64,000 bases of DNA from Pyrus communis (GCF_963583255.1 NC_084807.1:18980072-19044071); one strand, 5' to 3'; numbered from the stretch's first letter, positions 1-11,968 are shown. Made by a program: numbers and translations. The notes: generated by a model not told the origin, from the letters alone.

Positions 1-1190
1 GCCATAGCGAGGTTTTGTGAGTTTACCACCCATGCATTCTTCCGTTTGTTTTGGGACTCGCATCATCTACTTGTGCCGACTAGACGGGACTACTTCATCA
101 ACTACTTCTACATTTGCTTGAAAATCTGATGCGCCATCTACTTGAGTATTTGCACACTCAAGGGGAAGTGATGTGACATATGTTCTAATACATATATTGT
201 GATAAGGAGCCACTTGCCCATTTTTAATAGTAATTTGTTATGTTATTCTTTTCATTATTATTGTTGTTAGTAGGAATTATGGAGTAGTCTTTTTCACCTC
301 TCACTTTCTAGTAACACGTGTAACCCCTCGTTAAGGTAGGGGACCTTTGAACTTTTGTGTTTATTACCCTATTAACTAAGGGATGATCTTAGAGCCAATA
401 AGTAGAATCATTCTCTATCATTTGCCTCATCTATCATCTCACAAGCGCACTTCCTCCTACAATTATCATCTCCACTCCTCCATCTTTTCACTGTTTTTTC
501 CATACCCTAGAAGGGTGTTCTTGCGGTGGAGATTTGGACTATATCTTTTGTGCATATAAGTTTAAGTCATAAACTATTTAGTTCGATGTTGCATCTGGAG
601 GTGACAAGTTTGCCCTGCGTTGTGTGCGATTGTTTGTCTGACTGCGAAGCAATCAAGCTGCAGACTCCTCCTTAATATGCTCCATTGATTGGTGCCTTCC
701 ACGCTCCATGTTAGTGCTTTGATTCTTTGATTTTTATTTCCTTCTTTTAATTTTTTATGAATTTTTACAAGTAGAAATCAATTGTTTTTATTTTCTTGTT
801 TTGATTGTTATGAGAAACAAAGAAACGTTTATTTTTATTTGTTTTATTTTATGATGGGCTCATGTGCAATTGGAAGTTTCAACTATGTATTCATAAATTT
901 TGAATTTGTTCTTTGTTGAGTATGATTTTTAGGTTGTAGAATTGTACTTTTTGATGTCTAAGCCAAGACGTTTCAAAATTTCACAACAAAAAGAATAAGG
1001 GTAAATCATCAAGTCAACACTCTCATCCATCCATAGATAATTCTAAGTCTCAAAAAGTTGAGTCTGAGTCTCCAACACCAATAGTTGATAGCAATTATCT
1101 TGAAGGTGATCCGGGCAATAGCAACCTACCCATTTAATAAAAGGGATAACATTAAAAGAAAATATATCCTAGAGGAAACATAACAACCCG
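1..1190. other. AT-rich spacer, no gene seen
   Basis: I see no supported coding region here. Short open frames lack recognisable motifs. The last few hundred bases lead into the degenerate hAT transposase scrap that follows and may be its eroded 5' part. Confidence 0.5.
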
Positions 1191-1195
1191 AATTA

Positions 1196-1340
1196 AAGCC
1201 GTACCCACACACATTTGAGGAGACACAATTTCGTAGAATTCAAAAAGGTTGGTTTTGATAAGTTTCCTTGGCTTGAGTATTTTATTGTAAAAGACAAAAT
1301 ATATTGTTTTCCATGTTTCCTTTTTTATAACAATGCATAA
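1196..1340 (+). pseudogene. hAT-like transposase fragment (TTF-type zinc-finger region)
   Basis: Conceptual translation gives PYPHTFEETQFRRIQKGWF, then after a one-base frameshift DKFPWLEYFIVKDKIYCFPC and FLFYNN before a stop. This matches the N-terminal zinc-finger region of plant hAT transposases related to ZMYM1-like proteins, where a 'W..FPWLEYS...D..YCFPCFLF' motif precedes the dimerisation region. The frameshift and stop show it is dead. No downstream hAT dimerisation domain and no terminal inverted repeats were found, so it is an isolated relic. The family call rests on the motif only. Confidence 0.6.
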
Positions 1341-1569
1341 AACATTCTCTATCTACTTCTCCAGGTTTAAATAATTGGAAGAGGATTGGCGGCGAAAATG
1401 AACGTAACGTTTTTTTCGCAAGTATGTAAGGCTTTCTACTTCTTATGACATCGAAGTTCAGATCAACATTCACTTACAAAGAGTTACAATGAACGTACTA
1501 TAATCTTATATACTGGCTATGAATACTCCATCACGGATTGATGTCCTAGAAGGACAACTTGATAAAAAA

Positions 1570-2470
1570 TTACAAGATTATTGGGATAAGCAAGTCTCAA
1601 GCTTGTGACCTTCCCTCACAAACAGGCGATGAGCTGACTGTGAAGAAGCTTATTGCAGCTTAGGATCATAGCTAGTACTGAGATGATTATATCAAAAGAA
1701 CAGAGCTTGTTTACGTGTTTTGATAAAAAAAAGATTAACAAATTAAATTTGAACAAAATTTAAGATCTTAGCTAGCTCAAAACTCTTACTATAAGATTTT
1801 TCTTTCAACATAATTGAATCTTCCTCTAGATTGTATAGATATTGGTTTATATGAACTAACGAAAAGAAGGAATTGGTTTTAAAAATCAAAAGGTAATAGG
1901 CATCAGAAGGCTTATAAGGTAAAACAGAAGGCCAGTTGTAACATATATAAGGCTTCTATTATTTAAAAGAAAAAAAAAAAGACTCTCAAACTTGTGACCT
2001 GCTACAATCCGTAAACTATTTCAACCACTAGAACATATACTCTTTATTGCAAAAATTAGCACACAAAATACATAAATTGGTGAAATTCCAGGATGAGCCA
2101 TGCCCTATTGTGGCCTCCCCCCTTGACCAGACAAATGTGTGATCCTTATCCAACGCTTCAAGACTGTTTTGTGCACAAAGTCTAGGCAAACCCATGACCA
2201 ATACTCCTCAACGTACGCATGCATGCATGAGCTAGGCAGGATTGGAGATCGATCTGTGACCCAACCCCAAGCTGGGCACATCCTCCGACTTGCTAGCGAC
2301 ATATGCATCAGCCGTCATAGTGATTCGCTCGCCGGTGAAACTCTACACCGGTTGCCCATCCGAAGGTATCTCTCTCTTGCATGCGTCCTTTCATTTATCA
2401 TCACCATCACCATCACCATCAACATCGATATCCTACATTTTGGTCAGCTTTACATAAATTAAAGGCTGCG
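1570..2470. other. Spacer / upstream region of the NHL gene with a CATCAC microsatellite
   Basis: No convincing coding sequence. Open frames on both strands at 2105-2462 mirror each other around a palindromic GCATGCATGC stretch near 2217 and look like shadows. A short (ATCACC)n tract lies at about 2396-2425, 55 bases before the NHL start codon. No clear TATA box was identified. Confidence 0.45.
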
Positions 2471-2477
2471 TTAAAAT

Positions 2478-3239
2478 ATGGATTCGTCGTTTTTGATGGA
2501 GATTCAAATACCAAAGCATGCAAAAGGTGAGGGCTCACCCATGGTTCCCTTACTTCCCGTTTCACACAACCCTTATTCAAAATCCCATATTGCGACAAGG
2601 TCTACCAATGTCTCCACTACACCAACCATTGCCAAATTCACCTTCCTCATTTTTCCCTCCTTGGTCACTCTTGCCATTATCGTATTTCTACCGTTCATAC
2701 ACAAGGAGCTAACTCTAGGCCCCCAAGCCCCCGTTGTCCAACTTACCGCCTTATCCGTGCACAAATTCAATGTCTCCGACATAAACCTAACAGCCGAATG
2801 GGACGTCAAACTGAAAATTGCTAACCCTAATCTTGTCTCTTACATTTGGTTCAACCGGCTCGAAGGTTTCGTTCTGTATGAGGACAGACCGCTTGTCGTC
2901 AAGCCAGAGGAGCCATTCGGTCTGCCCATGAAGACAAAAACCGAACTGCATCTCAGGCTTAGAATGGCGAATTGGGAAGGGGATCAACCAGCGCTTAAGC
3001 AATGGATGTTGGAGAAGATGAAGAAAGATAGAGAATTGGGGGGTGTGAGATTTAGTGTTCAGATGGCCATCTGGGCGACGTATAGGAGTGGTTGGTGGTG
3101 GTCGGCGCAACATGTGATTATGAATCTTCAGTGTTTAGATTTGCAGATTGGGTTTGTGCCAGGCGCCACGGCTACAGGTTTTGGGATTTTGATGGCTGAT
3201 GTACCCACGACGTGCTATGTTCCCATGCTAGCTGAGTAA
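2478..3239 (+). CDS. NHL / LEA-2 family membrane protein, single exon
   Basis: A 253-residue protein with the layout of the NDR1/HIN1-like, late-embryogenesis-abundant 2 family: a basic cytosolic N-terminus (about 1-50), one hydrophobic membrane segment (about 53-74), then an extracellular LEA-2-like beta domain. The region near 90-118 carries the usual pattern of alternating hydrophobics (VHKFNVS, LTAEWDVKLKI) ending in the family hallmark NPN at 116-118. Length fits the family's usual 200-260 residues. The ATG chosen is the first in the frame and is preceded by an A-rich stretch. Such proteins sit in the plasma membrane or cell-wall continuum and several act in defence or abiotic stress; which role this one has cannot be told from sequence. 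The tail is tryptophan-rich (SGWWWSA, 205-210). No breaks are seen. Confidence 0.8.
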   Translation: MDSSFLMEIQIPKHAKGEGSPMVPLLPVSHNPYSKSHIATRSTNVSTTPTIAKFTFLIFPSLVTLAIIVFLPFIHKELTLGPQAPVVQLTALSVHKFNVSDINLTAEWDVKLKIANPNLVSYIWFNRLEGFVLYEDRPLVVKPEEPFGLPMKTKTELHLRLRMANWEGDQPALKQWMLEKMKKDRELGGVRFSVQMAIWATYRSGWWWSAQHVIMNLQCLDLQIGFVPGATATGFGILMADVPTTCYVPMLAE

Positions 3240-3880
3240 TAATTTAATCTTTTAGATGACCTGATTTTTCCCCCTTCATTTTTTTTCCTTGTGTATTTCT
3301 TTATTCCTTGGCTGAAGCCCTGTGAATAGGATCTTAATCAAATTTAATGTGTTAGATTTTCTATTTTGCAAATATCTACTCTGCAGGCATTGGACTTGCT
3401 ATTTGGTTCTCTTATTTTCTAGTAATCTCTATTTAATCATTTATGCGGATTTTATTTTTCAACATATTTAATCTATTAAAACTTCAATGCCGGTATATAT
3501 TGTAGAGATTTCACATGGATTTCAAATAAGAATCATTCGCTTCACTTGCTTTACTCCTTAGAATTGCTGGATTCTTTTGCTTTTGCTTTCAATTTTCTAA
3601 AATATTATTTTAGTTCATGTAGTTTGGGTAAAGTCCCATTTTGGTCCTGGTAGTTTCAATTATTAGTTATAGTTTGAAGACAACAGCTTAATCGTCTAAT
3701 TTTTGTCCCTTTTTTGACAAAATATACTTGATACCATTTATATATATAGAGAAAGCTTTAAGTCATTATCGCTTGCAAAAGTATAGAAGGAGCTATTATA
3801 TATCGAGTAAGTCTCTTCCGTGGAGACATAAATTCACATTCAATAGAAGAAGGACATGTGGACTATATGCTCGATATAAT
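3240..3880. other. 3' flank of the NHL gene; no gene seen
   Basis: AT-rich flank. About 3605-3720 resembles the 'tttggtcc...gtagtttcaatt' ends common in plant Mutator-like elements, but no partner end was located. Confidence 0.4.
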
Positions 3881-3884
3881 GGTT

Positions 3885-4425
3885 TTATTTTTAATATGTG
3901 AGCAGACCACAAACCACTTCAGAGAATGTGGCATATGTCTGCCCTTTATGAGGGACCGCACGTGGTAGTTGTTTGTCCGGTGAGTATAACGATTTTGGAC
4001 CACCAACATATCCAGGGTGCTTTAGACCTGTGATAAGTCTTGGCACTGAGCCATACCTGACCCAACGATGGCAAGAAACCGACTCTTCAGAGTCTCCCTT
4101 TTGGGTGTCTGGTGGGTTTGCACTCTTACCAACAGGGACCTCTTGGACTACTAGCATGTAGGATTGCGTAGACTGGTTTGCACCATCACTAGTAGAACGT
4201 TAAGGTTTGCCTAGTATGACTTGCAACTTCCCCTTGCGGTTGCTTGTCAGGTCTATAAATAGCCAAGTTAAACAAGGAAAATAGTAATCACCACTTACTT
4301 CTTTGGACTCTCTTAAGTGCTAAGTTTCTCTCAAACTACTTTTCTGACTTAGGCATCAGAGACCCTTTGGTGGACAACCTCCCCCCTTTTTGTGTGTTCG
4401 TCAATTAGGCTAACAGTGTTTCTTA
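3885..4425 (+). mobile_element. Probable degenerate LTR fragment (gypsy-like), boundaries uncertain
   Basis: Contains a TATA-like TCTATAAATAG at about 4252-4262, followed by an untranslated-leader-like stretch with CTCTC runs and the phrase GGCATCAGAGACCC. The same phrase type (GGCATCAGAGGTTC) occurs near the end of the well-defined LTR at 53677-54300, supporting an LTR origin. No partner LTR, primer site or target duplication was found, so it is a solo or truncated copy at best. Confidence 0.4.
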
Positions 4426-4497
4426 TTTTGTAAGTGGAATTTGTCATTTCAACCATGTACGAAATTTGCATCCACATCTCCCACTCGATATTTACAA

Positions 4498-5324
4498 GGC
4501 TTATTTTTAACTATGCCCCTGGGACTCAGTTTTGATCTTAGTCTACCCCTGAAACTCAAAAGCCGGTATTTTATTCCTTGAAACTCAAAATTTGTTCCAC
4601 TTTGACTAGTTTCCATTAAATTTTTAACATCTGTCAAATTTGCTTATGTAGCTTTGCTATCTATGTGGTGACATATTTGGGACCCATCACCCAATAAAAC
4701 TGTACTATATATACCTACGATCCCATTGTCATCTCGACTCCGACCTTTCTCATTGTCGTCCTCCTCCGCTCCAACTGCGTCTGGTCTCTCTTCTTCCCTC
4801 TATCCTACAACAAACTTTCAATCTCCCACCGACTCGGAGATTTAATGATTTCAAATGATAGCGAGTTTTCCTCAAGTAAATATTCACTATTTTTTCAAGT
4901 AATTATCGAATGAAATCTGTGAGAAGAGCATAAGAAATACAAAATCAACCATGGAAACATGGGACTCCATTTCCTAATTTTTCTTTAGTCATTAATTTTT
5001 CACATCAATTTTCAATAGGATTTACATTTGTTTTTTAAGAAAAGAGTTCAACTGGAGTTAATATGTAACCCATTAGTTCTCATAAAACCCACAATTTTTG
5101 TTAATTGAGAGAGTTGGAGAGACACAAAGAGGAGAGGGGGAGAGAGAAGAAGATGAACAAATTCTAACGTGGACATAATATCCATCTTTTTTTGCACATA
5201 TATGCATTTTTTAATCAACGTCAACATATTTAACGGCTTTTGAACGAAATTAACAAAAGTGAGGCAATATGGATCAAATTTTGAATTTCAACCAAGTTTC
5301 AAGAGATCCAGCTAAAAATAAGCC
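4498..5324. mobile_element. Non-autonomous Mutator-like element (MULE) with perfect 9-bp target duplication
   Basis: The 827-bp element starts GGCTTATTTTTAACT and ends with the near-perfect inverse (AGCTAAAAATAAGCC). It is flanked by the identical 9-mer TATTTACAA at 4489-4497 and 5325-5333, the duplication length typical of Mutator superfamily insertions. Outer inverted repeats extend inward with patches such as TTGAAACTCAAAATTTG. The interior has no transposase. A more GC-rich stretch at about 4700-4850 (CTCCGACC..., CCTCCTCCGCTCC) reads like a 5'-UTR or exon start of a host gene and may be captured sequence, but I could not name the donor. Confidence 0.85.
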
Positions 5325-5333
5325 TATTTACAA

Positions 5334-6440
5334 TAAATTGGTTAGAAGTAAGATGTTTTGGGCACAACAAAATATCAACATCACACTTATTTTACTAGGA
5401 TTTTGCAGTTCTAATAATGACGTGTGAAATGAGGTTCCCATTCAGTTGCAAGATTTTTCTCTTATATTTAAGAAGGGGAATGTAAACAATGGGGTCTTAT
5501 TTGAGGTTTACCCCTTGTTTAATACTAGTATTATAGGGAATATGACTAATGACATTCCTAATTTTTTAGGAATGTGACTCCTCATGGGGAGGAGGTGTTG
5601 AAAAAAGGGAATGAGAATCAACTTTTTAATACCAAAGCTATCCTTACATTATTCATTGATGAAATGTAAAATTTATTTTTGTACAAAGGTGTCTTAGTAA
5701 TTAAACTAATTTTATTCCGATTTCTGATAGCTAGTAAATATTTTATTTGATTTTTACTTTCTTTGTCATTCTAATTGTACACGAGCAGTAAATATTTTAA
5801 CGAGAATGCCTATTACCGATTCATATTCTTATGTTCTTTATACTATCTTTGAGTTTAATTACCAATTCGATTGATGAGAAGCTGACTTGGTTGGCCTCCT
5901 ATTTATAAAACCAATAATGAAAAAGATAAAGAAACCTACGGTTATTATTATTATTATTATTTTTTTTTTTACTAAAAAGCCTTCCCAACTTAAGAATGTC
6001 ATTTTAATTAATATTAATATTATAGTATAATCATCAAGCCTAATTCACACAACCATAAGGCCCAAGCCTTCAATCAATTTCCAAATGGTCCAAGTTCTAA
6101 TTACTAAGAAAAGGGAATAAGCCTATATAAAGGCTAGTGAAAAAATACTGTTGACCAATGTGGGACAAGAGGGTCTCAAACTCCAATACCTACATCGTTC
6201 CGTGAGTATGTGTACGTAAGAAAAGTAATAATACATGCATCCATAAGCTAGCACGACTTTAGCCTTTGCCCTCAATCCGTTTCTCTTGGGGAACAAGAAA
6301 TATATTGCCTACAGATGTCAGAGAATATTCAACAAAAACTCCAAACAGATAAAGAAACTAAAAAATTTCTAGAAGAGGGAAAAGAAAACTCTAACTAGGA
6401 AAAAGTCAATCCCAAAATCGACCAATGACGTATTCCTCAA
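5334..6440. other. Spacer with MITE-like and low-complexity sequence
   Basis: No coding sequence supported. A stretch around 5510-5660 (ACCCCTTGTTTAATACTAG...) resembles the ends of hAT-type MITEs. An (ATT)n plus poly-T tract lies at about 5943-5970. The last part leads to a TATA-like element of the next gene. Confidence 0.4.
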
Positions 6441-6450
6441 GTTCAGACCT

Positions 6451-6463
6451 GATATAAATATAC
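6451..6463 (+). promoter_or_regulatory. TATA-like element of the 6541 small-protein gene
   Basis: GATATAAATATAC lies about 85 bases before the ATG at 6541. The two paralogues at 26888 and 30657 also have TATA-like sequences, about 110-130 bases before their ATGs. Confidence 0.5.
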
Positions 6464-6540
6464 CTAATCCGACAACATATCAGACATAAAGAAAACAAAC
6501 TTTCAAAGAGCTTTGCGACTGCGATTGTTTATAGCCATCC

Positions 6541-6825
6541 ATGTCTGGCCTCCTCCAATACAACTTCTTTCCCACTGATTTCTTCTACCCTCGTCCACAA
6601 CCCGTCGTCAACAGCGACAGTTCTACTCCCGGTAATTCTGTTGTACCTGTTCAAACCCGCCTGCGAAAGAGCGAAGAACATCGTGTTGATGATCAAAAAA
6701 GGCCTAATGTGACGGTTCGTTATGATTACAAGGACGAGCATCACAATAAGTTTTGGCAAGCCTCTTGCTCAACAGAGCTTCTACTTCCTCCGGCCGTAAT
6801 AACCAAGAAGAGCCTTAATGATTAA
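6541..6825 (+). CDS. Short plant protein of the FFPTDFFYPR family (diverged member, 94 aa)
   Basis: A single-exon 94-residue protein whose N-terminus MSGLLQYNFFPTDFFYPR matches, with one inserted Leu, the first 17 residues of two other small proteins in this window (26888-27097 and 30657-30875). After that block it diverges: a Ser/Pro/Val-rich linker (about 19-42), a charged segment (KSEEHRVDDQKRPNVTVRYDYKDEHH, split here as KSEEHRVDDQKR and NVTVRYDYKDEHH), and a C-terminus with CSTELLLPP. There is no signal peptide, membrane segment or recognised domain. The shared aromatic N-terminus in an otherwise variable protein suggests it is the functional part. A TATA-like box sits upstream. I do not recognise a characterised function. 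Confidence 0.65.
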   Translation: MSGLLQYNFFPTDFFYPRPQPVVNSDSSTPGNSVVPVQTRLRKSEEHRVDDQKRPNVTVRYDYKDEHHNKFWQASCSTELLLPPAVITKKSLND

Positions 6826-7435
6826 TTATGCGTTTCGGCTTTTAATTGTTCAGTATTTTGTTGAACATATTCGTCGATCTCTTCCGATTGATACTAATGT
6901 AATGTTAGAGGATTTAATTTTGGTCTGCTTTTTATGCAAATAAGGTTTGTAATAATATATAAGATATCTATTTGAAAAATTTCTGGAAATTATTATATAT
7001 CTGTTTTCTCTTTTGTCAACAGAAAAAGGAAAATTAATGGCCTTGTGATTTAGGATTCTCCGTCATAAAGGAATGAAGCTAGGCCAGCCAAATTTAAGTT
7101 GCCTACAAGAAAATCCAGAAGGGCTTCTTTGAGTTCATAGTGCATTCATAACGACAGACTGACAGACAATTTTTATGAGGGAAGAGGGAAAATTGGCGAA
7201 ACTACCGTGTCAATAAGAAGAAATCTATATATTTTCCACCTCCATTAGTTTCCGCAAAAACTTCCGATTGAAAAATTCTAAAAACACCCCCAAAAAGTTG
7301 TCTACATACCAATTCCCTACAATTTCATCGGCTTTTTTCTTTTATCGCCCCAAAATTTCATCTCGAACTCGAGTACTTTTCAAGAAGTCATTCGTCCTAA
7401 TACTGTATCACCCAAACTCATGCGCTTATCTGTTA
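6826..7435. other. Spacer, no gene seen
   Basis: 3' flank of the small-protein gene followed by AT-rich DNA; open frames here lack motifs. Confidence 0.4.
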
Positions 7436-7439
7436 CCGA

Positions 7440-7625
7440 ATGAGACATATTAGCTATTACTAGAGCCATACCACATGGCCATATAAAATCGTAATGACCA
7501 TCCTTGTGACCTATAATATGGCGTGACACACTACGCCTTTGTTGAGGCCCATGCCACCCCCTTCCATGGCATGCACGTCCAAGGTCCTGCCACTCGATCG
7601 GTTCCATAGATGCTTTGTACCCACC
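7440..7625 (+). repeat. Interspersed repeat 'R1', copy 1
   Basis: Carries the signature CCATATAAAATCG, TGACCT, ATGGCGTGACACACTACGCC, then GCCCATGCCACCCCCTTCC. Related units recur at about 14057-14110, 14200-14450 and 20625-20765 with the same order of motifs (…GGCGTGATACGCTACACC… and a 'CCACCAAA' end). I cannot assign it to a known transposon class from these fragments. Confidence 0.6.
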
Positions 7626-8661
7626 AAACCATACGTAATTATAAAAAATTGAAAGAAAAAATAAAAGTTTTAAGGAAGAATACCAACTTTAACGAAAACT
7701 ATCAATCTCATCCCATTCTATTTGGATTAAGCCACAATTTGTGGGCCAATATATTTCTAAGAATAGTTACATGTACATTTTTGCTTTCATTGCACATAAC
7801 CCACATGACCCACATACTGTCGGCGTCAGTGTTGGAAATTGTCTCCCAAAAATTTCAAATCACTGTTCAAAATGACATGAAAATAGCAATAGGTGCAACT
7901 TTTCCACATCAACTATGTTTTGTTGTGTGAGTTTATTGTCTTTTTTACATATAAACTTATGAAAAAATTCATTGTTTAACATGCTTTTTTGAAAATCATT
8001 GTTAGACAGTAACATTGAGATTGATCGGAATTTTTAATTGATCGGCAGCGGAAAGTTGGCTGGTCGAAAAAACGTGGTAATATTAAGTAGCAGTTATGTA
8101 ATTATTTTGAATTATAGTAGTACTTAGAGAACTGATTTGATTGGCCTTTCCATTGGTGCCTAAATAAAAAAATGTAAAATTTTAGCTAAATTTTTTCTTA
8201 GAATTGGTATTTGAACTAATGGTGCAATTCATTCTCTCATCATGCATGCCTGATTTACTTTAGAAATGGATGCATGGCTTTTAATTCCATACTAATTGAA
8301 GGAATCCTTGCGATTCTTCTGCCTAATTTCCTAGTTCGAGTCCGGCACTGATTGAGAAAGAATATAAAATCTTTTTCTCTAATATTGTCGGTTTCAATTT
8401 GCGTTCATTGGACCTCTGATGCTTAAATTTCATTAAATTTGATCTTTCTCAATTTCGAAATCACTATCTAGGTTCGATTTTGGGAGAGGGTGATTGATTG
8501 ACCGATTCTTATGGAGGAGAGAGGGGAGGAATAGTTTATTCTATTGAAATGGCAGAAAAGGAGAGGATAATTGATAGAGAAAGAAACGGAAAAGAGAGGA
8601 AGAAGATGATGGGTTAATACTTCTTGGGTTTGATGGAGGGGCATACCAGGGGCATAACATT
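7626..8661. other. Spacer with no supported gene
   Basis: AT-rich. A tRNA-promoter-like B box (GTTCGAGTCC) at about 8334-8343 hints at a SINE relic without clear borders. A purine-rich stretch lies at 8513-8640, directly before the copia element. Confidence 0.4.
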
Positions 8662-8666
8662 ATGGC

Positions 8667-8747
8667 TGTTAACTACATTACAATGTTTTGGGAATTGAAG
8701 AGAAAATCAAGAAGAAAGGATGAATAAAAGGATGAAAACAGAGATTT

Positions 8748-8778
<31 letters not shown>

Positions 8779-8922
8779 GCTTTGTATTTAACTGAAAAAG
8801 GAAGAATACACAATTATGTTTTTATAAGAGAAAACCTAACCACTCTAACCAAATACTAACAAACTTACTAATTGTATTGCTAATTGTATTTCTAATTGTA
8901 TTCCTGATTTGTACCCTTAATA
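8667..8922 (-). repeat. LTR (3' LTR in element orientation)
   Basis: Begins TGTTAACTACATTACAATG on the plus strand and ends CTTAATA. It differs from the partner LTR mainly by an (AT)n expansion at 8751-8778 where the partner has (GA)n and (GT)n. Confidence 0.85.
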
Positions 8923-9098
8923 CTCCCCCTCAATCTCAACTGGGGTATCTCAGTTTGAGATTGCAGCAAAGTCTCAAATAACAAACATTGAAATATGGAC
9001 AAATGGACGCACTGCAGAGTGTTCTTGTTCCAGTTTGAATTTGGTGATGCTTTCTGATTGAAAAAGGTTTTGTTGCCTTGAGATTGTAGCAATTTGAG

Positions 9099-9129
<31 letters not shown>

Positions 9130-9499
9130 CTTTTTGCTCCTCCTTTTCTTCCCAACAGTGGTCTCCCTAGTTTTGCTCAATGATAACACTTGTTGATAAT
9201 ATGCACAAATGCTACTTGGTCATAGTTAAAGACAGAAGTTCTAGAAAATTGAACCCACAAACATGAAAGCTACATGAGCTTGAAGAGGTACCACCCAGAA
9301 ATTCACTAAACTGACAAAGCCTCTTAAATTGATGTCAACACCTCTGTAGCTATTGCAAACTAAATAGAAGTTTGCACCTTTTGCAGATACAATCTTCCTA
9401 TCCAAAAAATCCAATATTCCTCTGCTTCTCGCAGGAGCTTCAATCGAATAACAGCCTCTTATAAAGTTGTAACACGCCCTCATGCCGGTTATAACAATT

Positions 9500-9780
9500 T
9501 CTTGAGGGATTACCTTTGTGGGATTTACCGTCAACAATTTCATTTAACATTGGCTTTGCCCTTTAAAACAGAAAATTAACAATCTACAGTGTGGCATCGG
9601 CCTTAATTATAGTACCACGGGATCGCCCTTTGTGGATTTTACCAAAAACAACTACTCATAACAATGGCATCGGCCTTCACAATTTCAACAACAGAAAATC
9701 AACATCTATGTAGGATTACCCTTCTTGGGATTTACCTAATCACATCACGGAATTACCCTTCGTGGGATTTACCGTTAACA
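9500..9780. repeat. Short degenerate tandem motif, GGGATTTACC type
   Basis: Several diverged copies of a 'GG(A/G)TTACCCTTCGTGGGATTTACC'-like phrase, about 24 bases each, are spread over this interval between copies of GGCATCGGCCTT. It lies inside the composite copia element and codes for nothing evident. Confidence 0.5.
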
Positions 9781-10195
9781 ACTTCTTCTAACTTCATTGT
9801 ATTATCGGACTTACAGTAGATACATGCTAACAACTGAGTTGGTGAGACTCACATTATAAGCTATAATAAGGAAAATACTGCACCACTCCTCAATTAGCTC
9901 TTGAACAATCTTCTCAAGCATTACATTTCCCATTTTGGTACAAACCATAAACTTGTCTGTGCTAGAATACAAGAATTCACACCAATTTCTCAAAACATAT
10001 CAAGAGTTGACACTAATGAATTGAAGAACATAGAAACAATATCACTTGATTCAAGCTTGAATTCTCCAGAACAAAACACAAATCGCCAAGGGAAAAAAAA
10101 AATATCGCCATTGACTGCCATTGATGTAAATAGCACCTTTTTGATTCACAATGTTCATGTAATGTTCTTGTCCTTGCCATATTCCATCTGAGAAG

Positions 10196-10226
<31 letters not shown>

Positions 10227-10983
10227 CTGACCAATACTCCTGAAGTAACGTCCTTAGCTCAAGATTAGCATCATCATCATCATCATCACCAGACCAAGCA
10301 TGTGTCTACAATAGTATAAGTAGTTGTAAGGTCACTTAAGAAATCAAAACCAAGAAGAAATACAAAACCTTTAAGAGAATTAACACCACCTACTCTACTA
10401 GTAGAATATTAAAGCTTAGTTGTGCAAGAAGATCATCAGGAAGTTGATGAAGGAGATATGCTGCAACATCAGTTTGGTTGCCAATGGTGCACAACATCAG
10501 GAAGAAATCAATGCAATCATGGGTCTGGTTGAGAAGATTGTCACCAATGGTGCACATGACTTTGGCTTAGCTATTGTGAGGACTTAATTTATCGCATCGT
10601 GTGTTCAAGCTTTTCTTGACCGAACGATAAGTACTATTGCATGTCCAGTCACTGAAATGGTTCAAAGGTTACATAATTTTGTCAGGCTGATGAGATCCAA
10701 CTTCAGTTATCAACATTGAAAACCATTCTAGATCTTGCTACCCAACAAAAGAAACAAAGTAGAATTTCAGTGAAGTAGAGAGAGACAAGAATCAAAACCA
10801 TCGCACCTTTCATTCACATTTCACTACAATTCACCTTGTTGAATACCCAAAGAAAACTCAAACTAGTAGTGCCATTTTTCATAATCCAACAATATTCTTG
10901 AAATTGGGAGCACACAGAAACACGAATGCCCAAATCTTGAACAAATATACTTCCAAAAGACAACACAAACCACAACCAAGTAG

Positions 10984-11195
10984 TAGAACCCTAATTCTTA
11001 ACCAGTAACAAAAAACTTGAAAAAAAAAATCCTGAAAAAATCCATTCTAATTGTTCAAGAATTTAGAGAAAATGGACTGAAAACATAACCTTAACATGAA
11101 ACTTTTCAGTTGGGAACACCTGGACTGCACACATGTCTGAACTTTCTTCCATACCAGAGAACAAAGTAGAGACAAAGAAACTCCACTGGTTACAC
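10984..11195. repeat. Internal duplication, copy 1 (partner 12406-12615)
   Basis: Shares long near-identical runs with 12406-12615, for example ATTCTTAACCAG, AATCCATTCTAATTGTTC and TTCTTCCATACCAGAGA. It is in direct orientation, inside the composite element. The duplication encloses the plus-strand gag-protease relic and the inner LTR. Confidence 0.75.
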
Positions 11196-11254
11196 ATATA
11201 ATGGGAAAAGTCCACAGTATGGCTCAAATAGAGCAAACGGTTCATTTTCTGCCA

Positions 11255-11965
11255 ATAATTCAGGTTCTGGAAACAATTTCTTTGGAAATAGTTTTAAGCA
11301 AGGAATCAATTAGAATGGCAACACCAATTATAAGTATACTGTATCACCTGAATATCAGATTTGTTCGAGAAGAGGCCATACAACTCCTAATTGTTATCAA
11401 AGACATACTTTCAATGGTCCTCCATCAAATGGCTTTCTTGTGTGTCAAATCTGTGGAAAGAAAGGACACACAGCTCTGGAGTGTTATCATAGGAACAACT
11501 ATGCCTATCAAGGTGGGACTCCACCTCAATCTCTTGCAGGAGTGACAACACGAGATCAAATATTGCAAGTTCAAGCTTAGCTCTATTTGTTCCTGAGTTT
11601 TCAGTTGCAGACACTTGGGTGGTTGACACAGGTGCCACTCACCACATGACTACCAATCTAGATATATTAAGTCAAGTAACTCCATATACTAGTGATGCTA
11701 AAATCACTATTGGAAGTGGTGAAGGTTTGCCAGTTCATAACATTGGTTCATCAATCATTAACATATCTTCTAATTCTCTCATTTTACATAATGTATTACA
11801 TGTGCCAAAGATAGCTATGAATATGTTATCTGTAAAAAAGCTATGTAAAAACGATGGTTGCTAGTTTATATGTGATGATTTGATTTTCTTTATACAGGAC
11901 AAGGTAATACATCTGATTTTGTACCAATGAAAGAGTGATGATGGGAAACTATTCCAGATTCCAGT
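11255..11965 (+). pseudogene. Copia gag C-terminus, protease and pre-integrase fragment
   Basis: Frame 1 gives a gag tail with two zinc knuckles: a damaged one (YQICSRRGHTTPNCY, first Cys lost) and an intact CQICGKKGHTALEC (C-X2-C-X4-H-X4-C, from 11443). A stop follows in that frame. One frame over, SVADTWVVDTGATHHMT holds the aspartic-protease DTGA site, and the reading continues through VLHVPKIAMNMLSVKKLCKN to FIQDKV and KSDDGKLFQIP, the usual copia pre-integrase start, where it stops being recognisable. It lies on the strand opposite to the enclosing element, so it belongs to another insertion or an inverted segment. The frameshift, stops and missing integrase and RT show it is dead. Confidence 0.8.
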
Positions 11966-11968
11966 AAG

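Noticed and set aside
2105..2462. Frames upstream of the NHL gene
   Set aside because: Plus and minus frames mirror each other over palindromic sequence and end in a CATCAC microsatellite; no gene signals.
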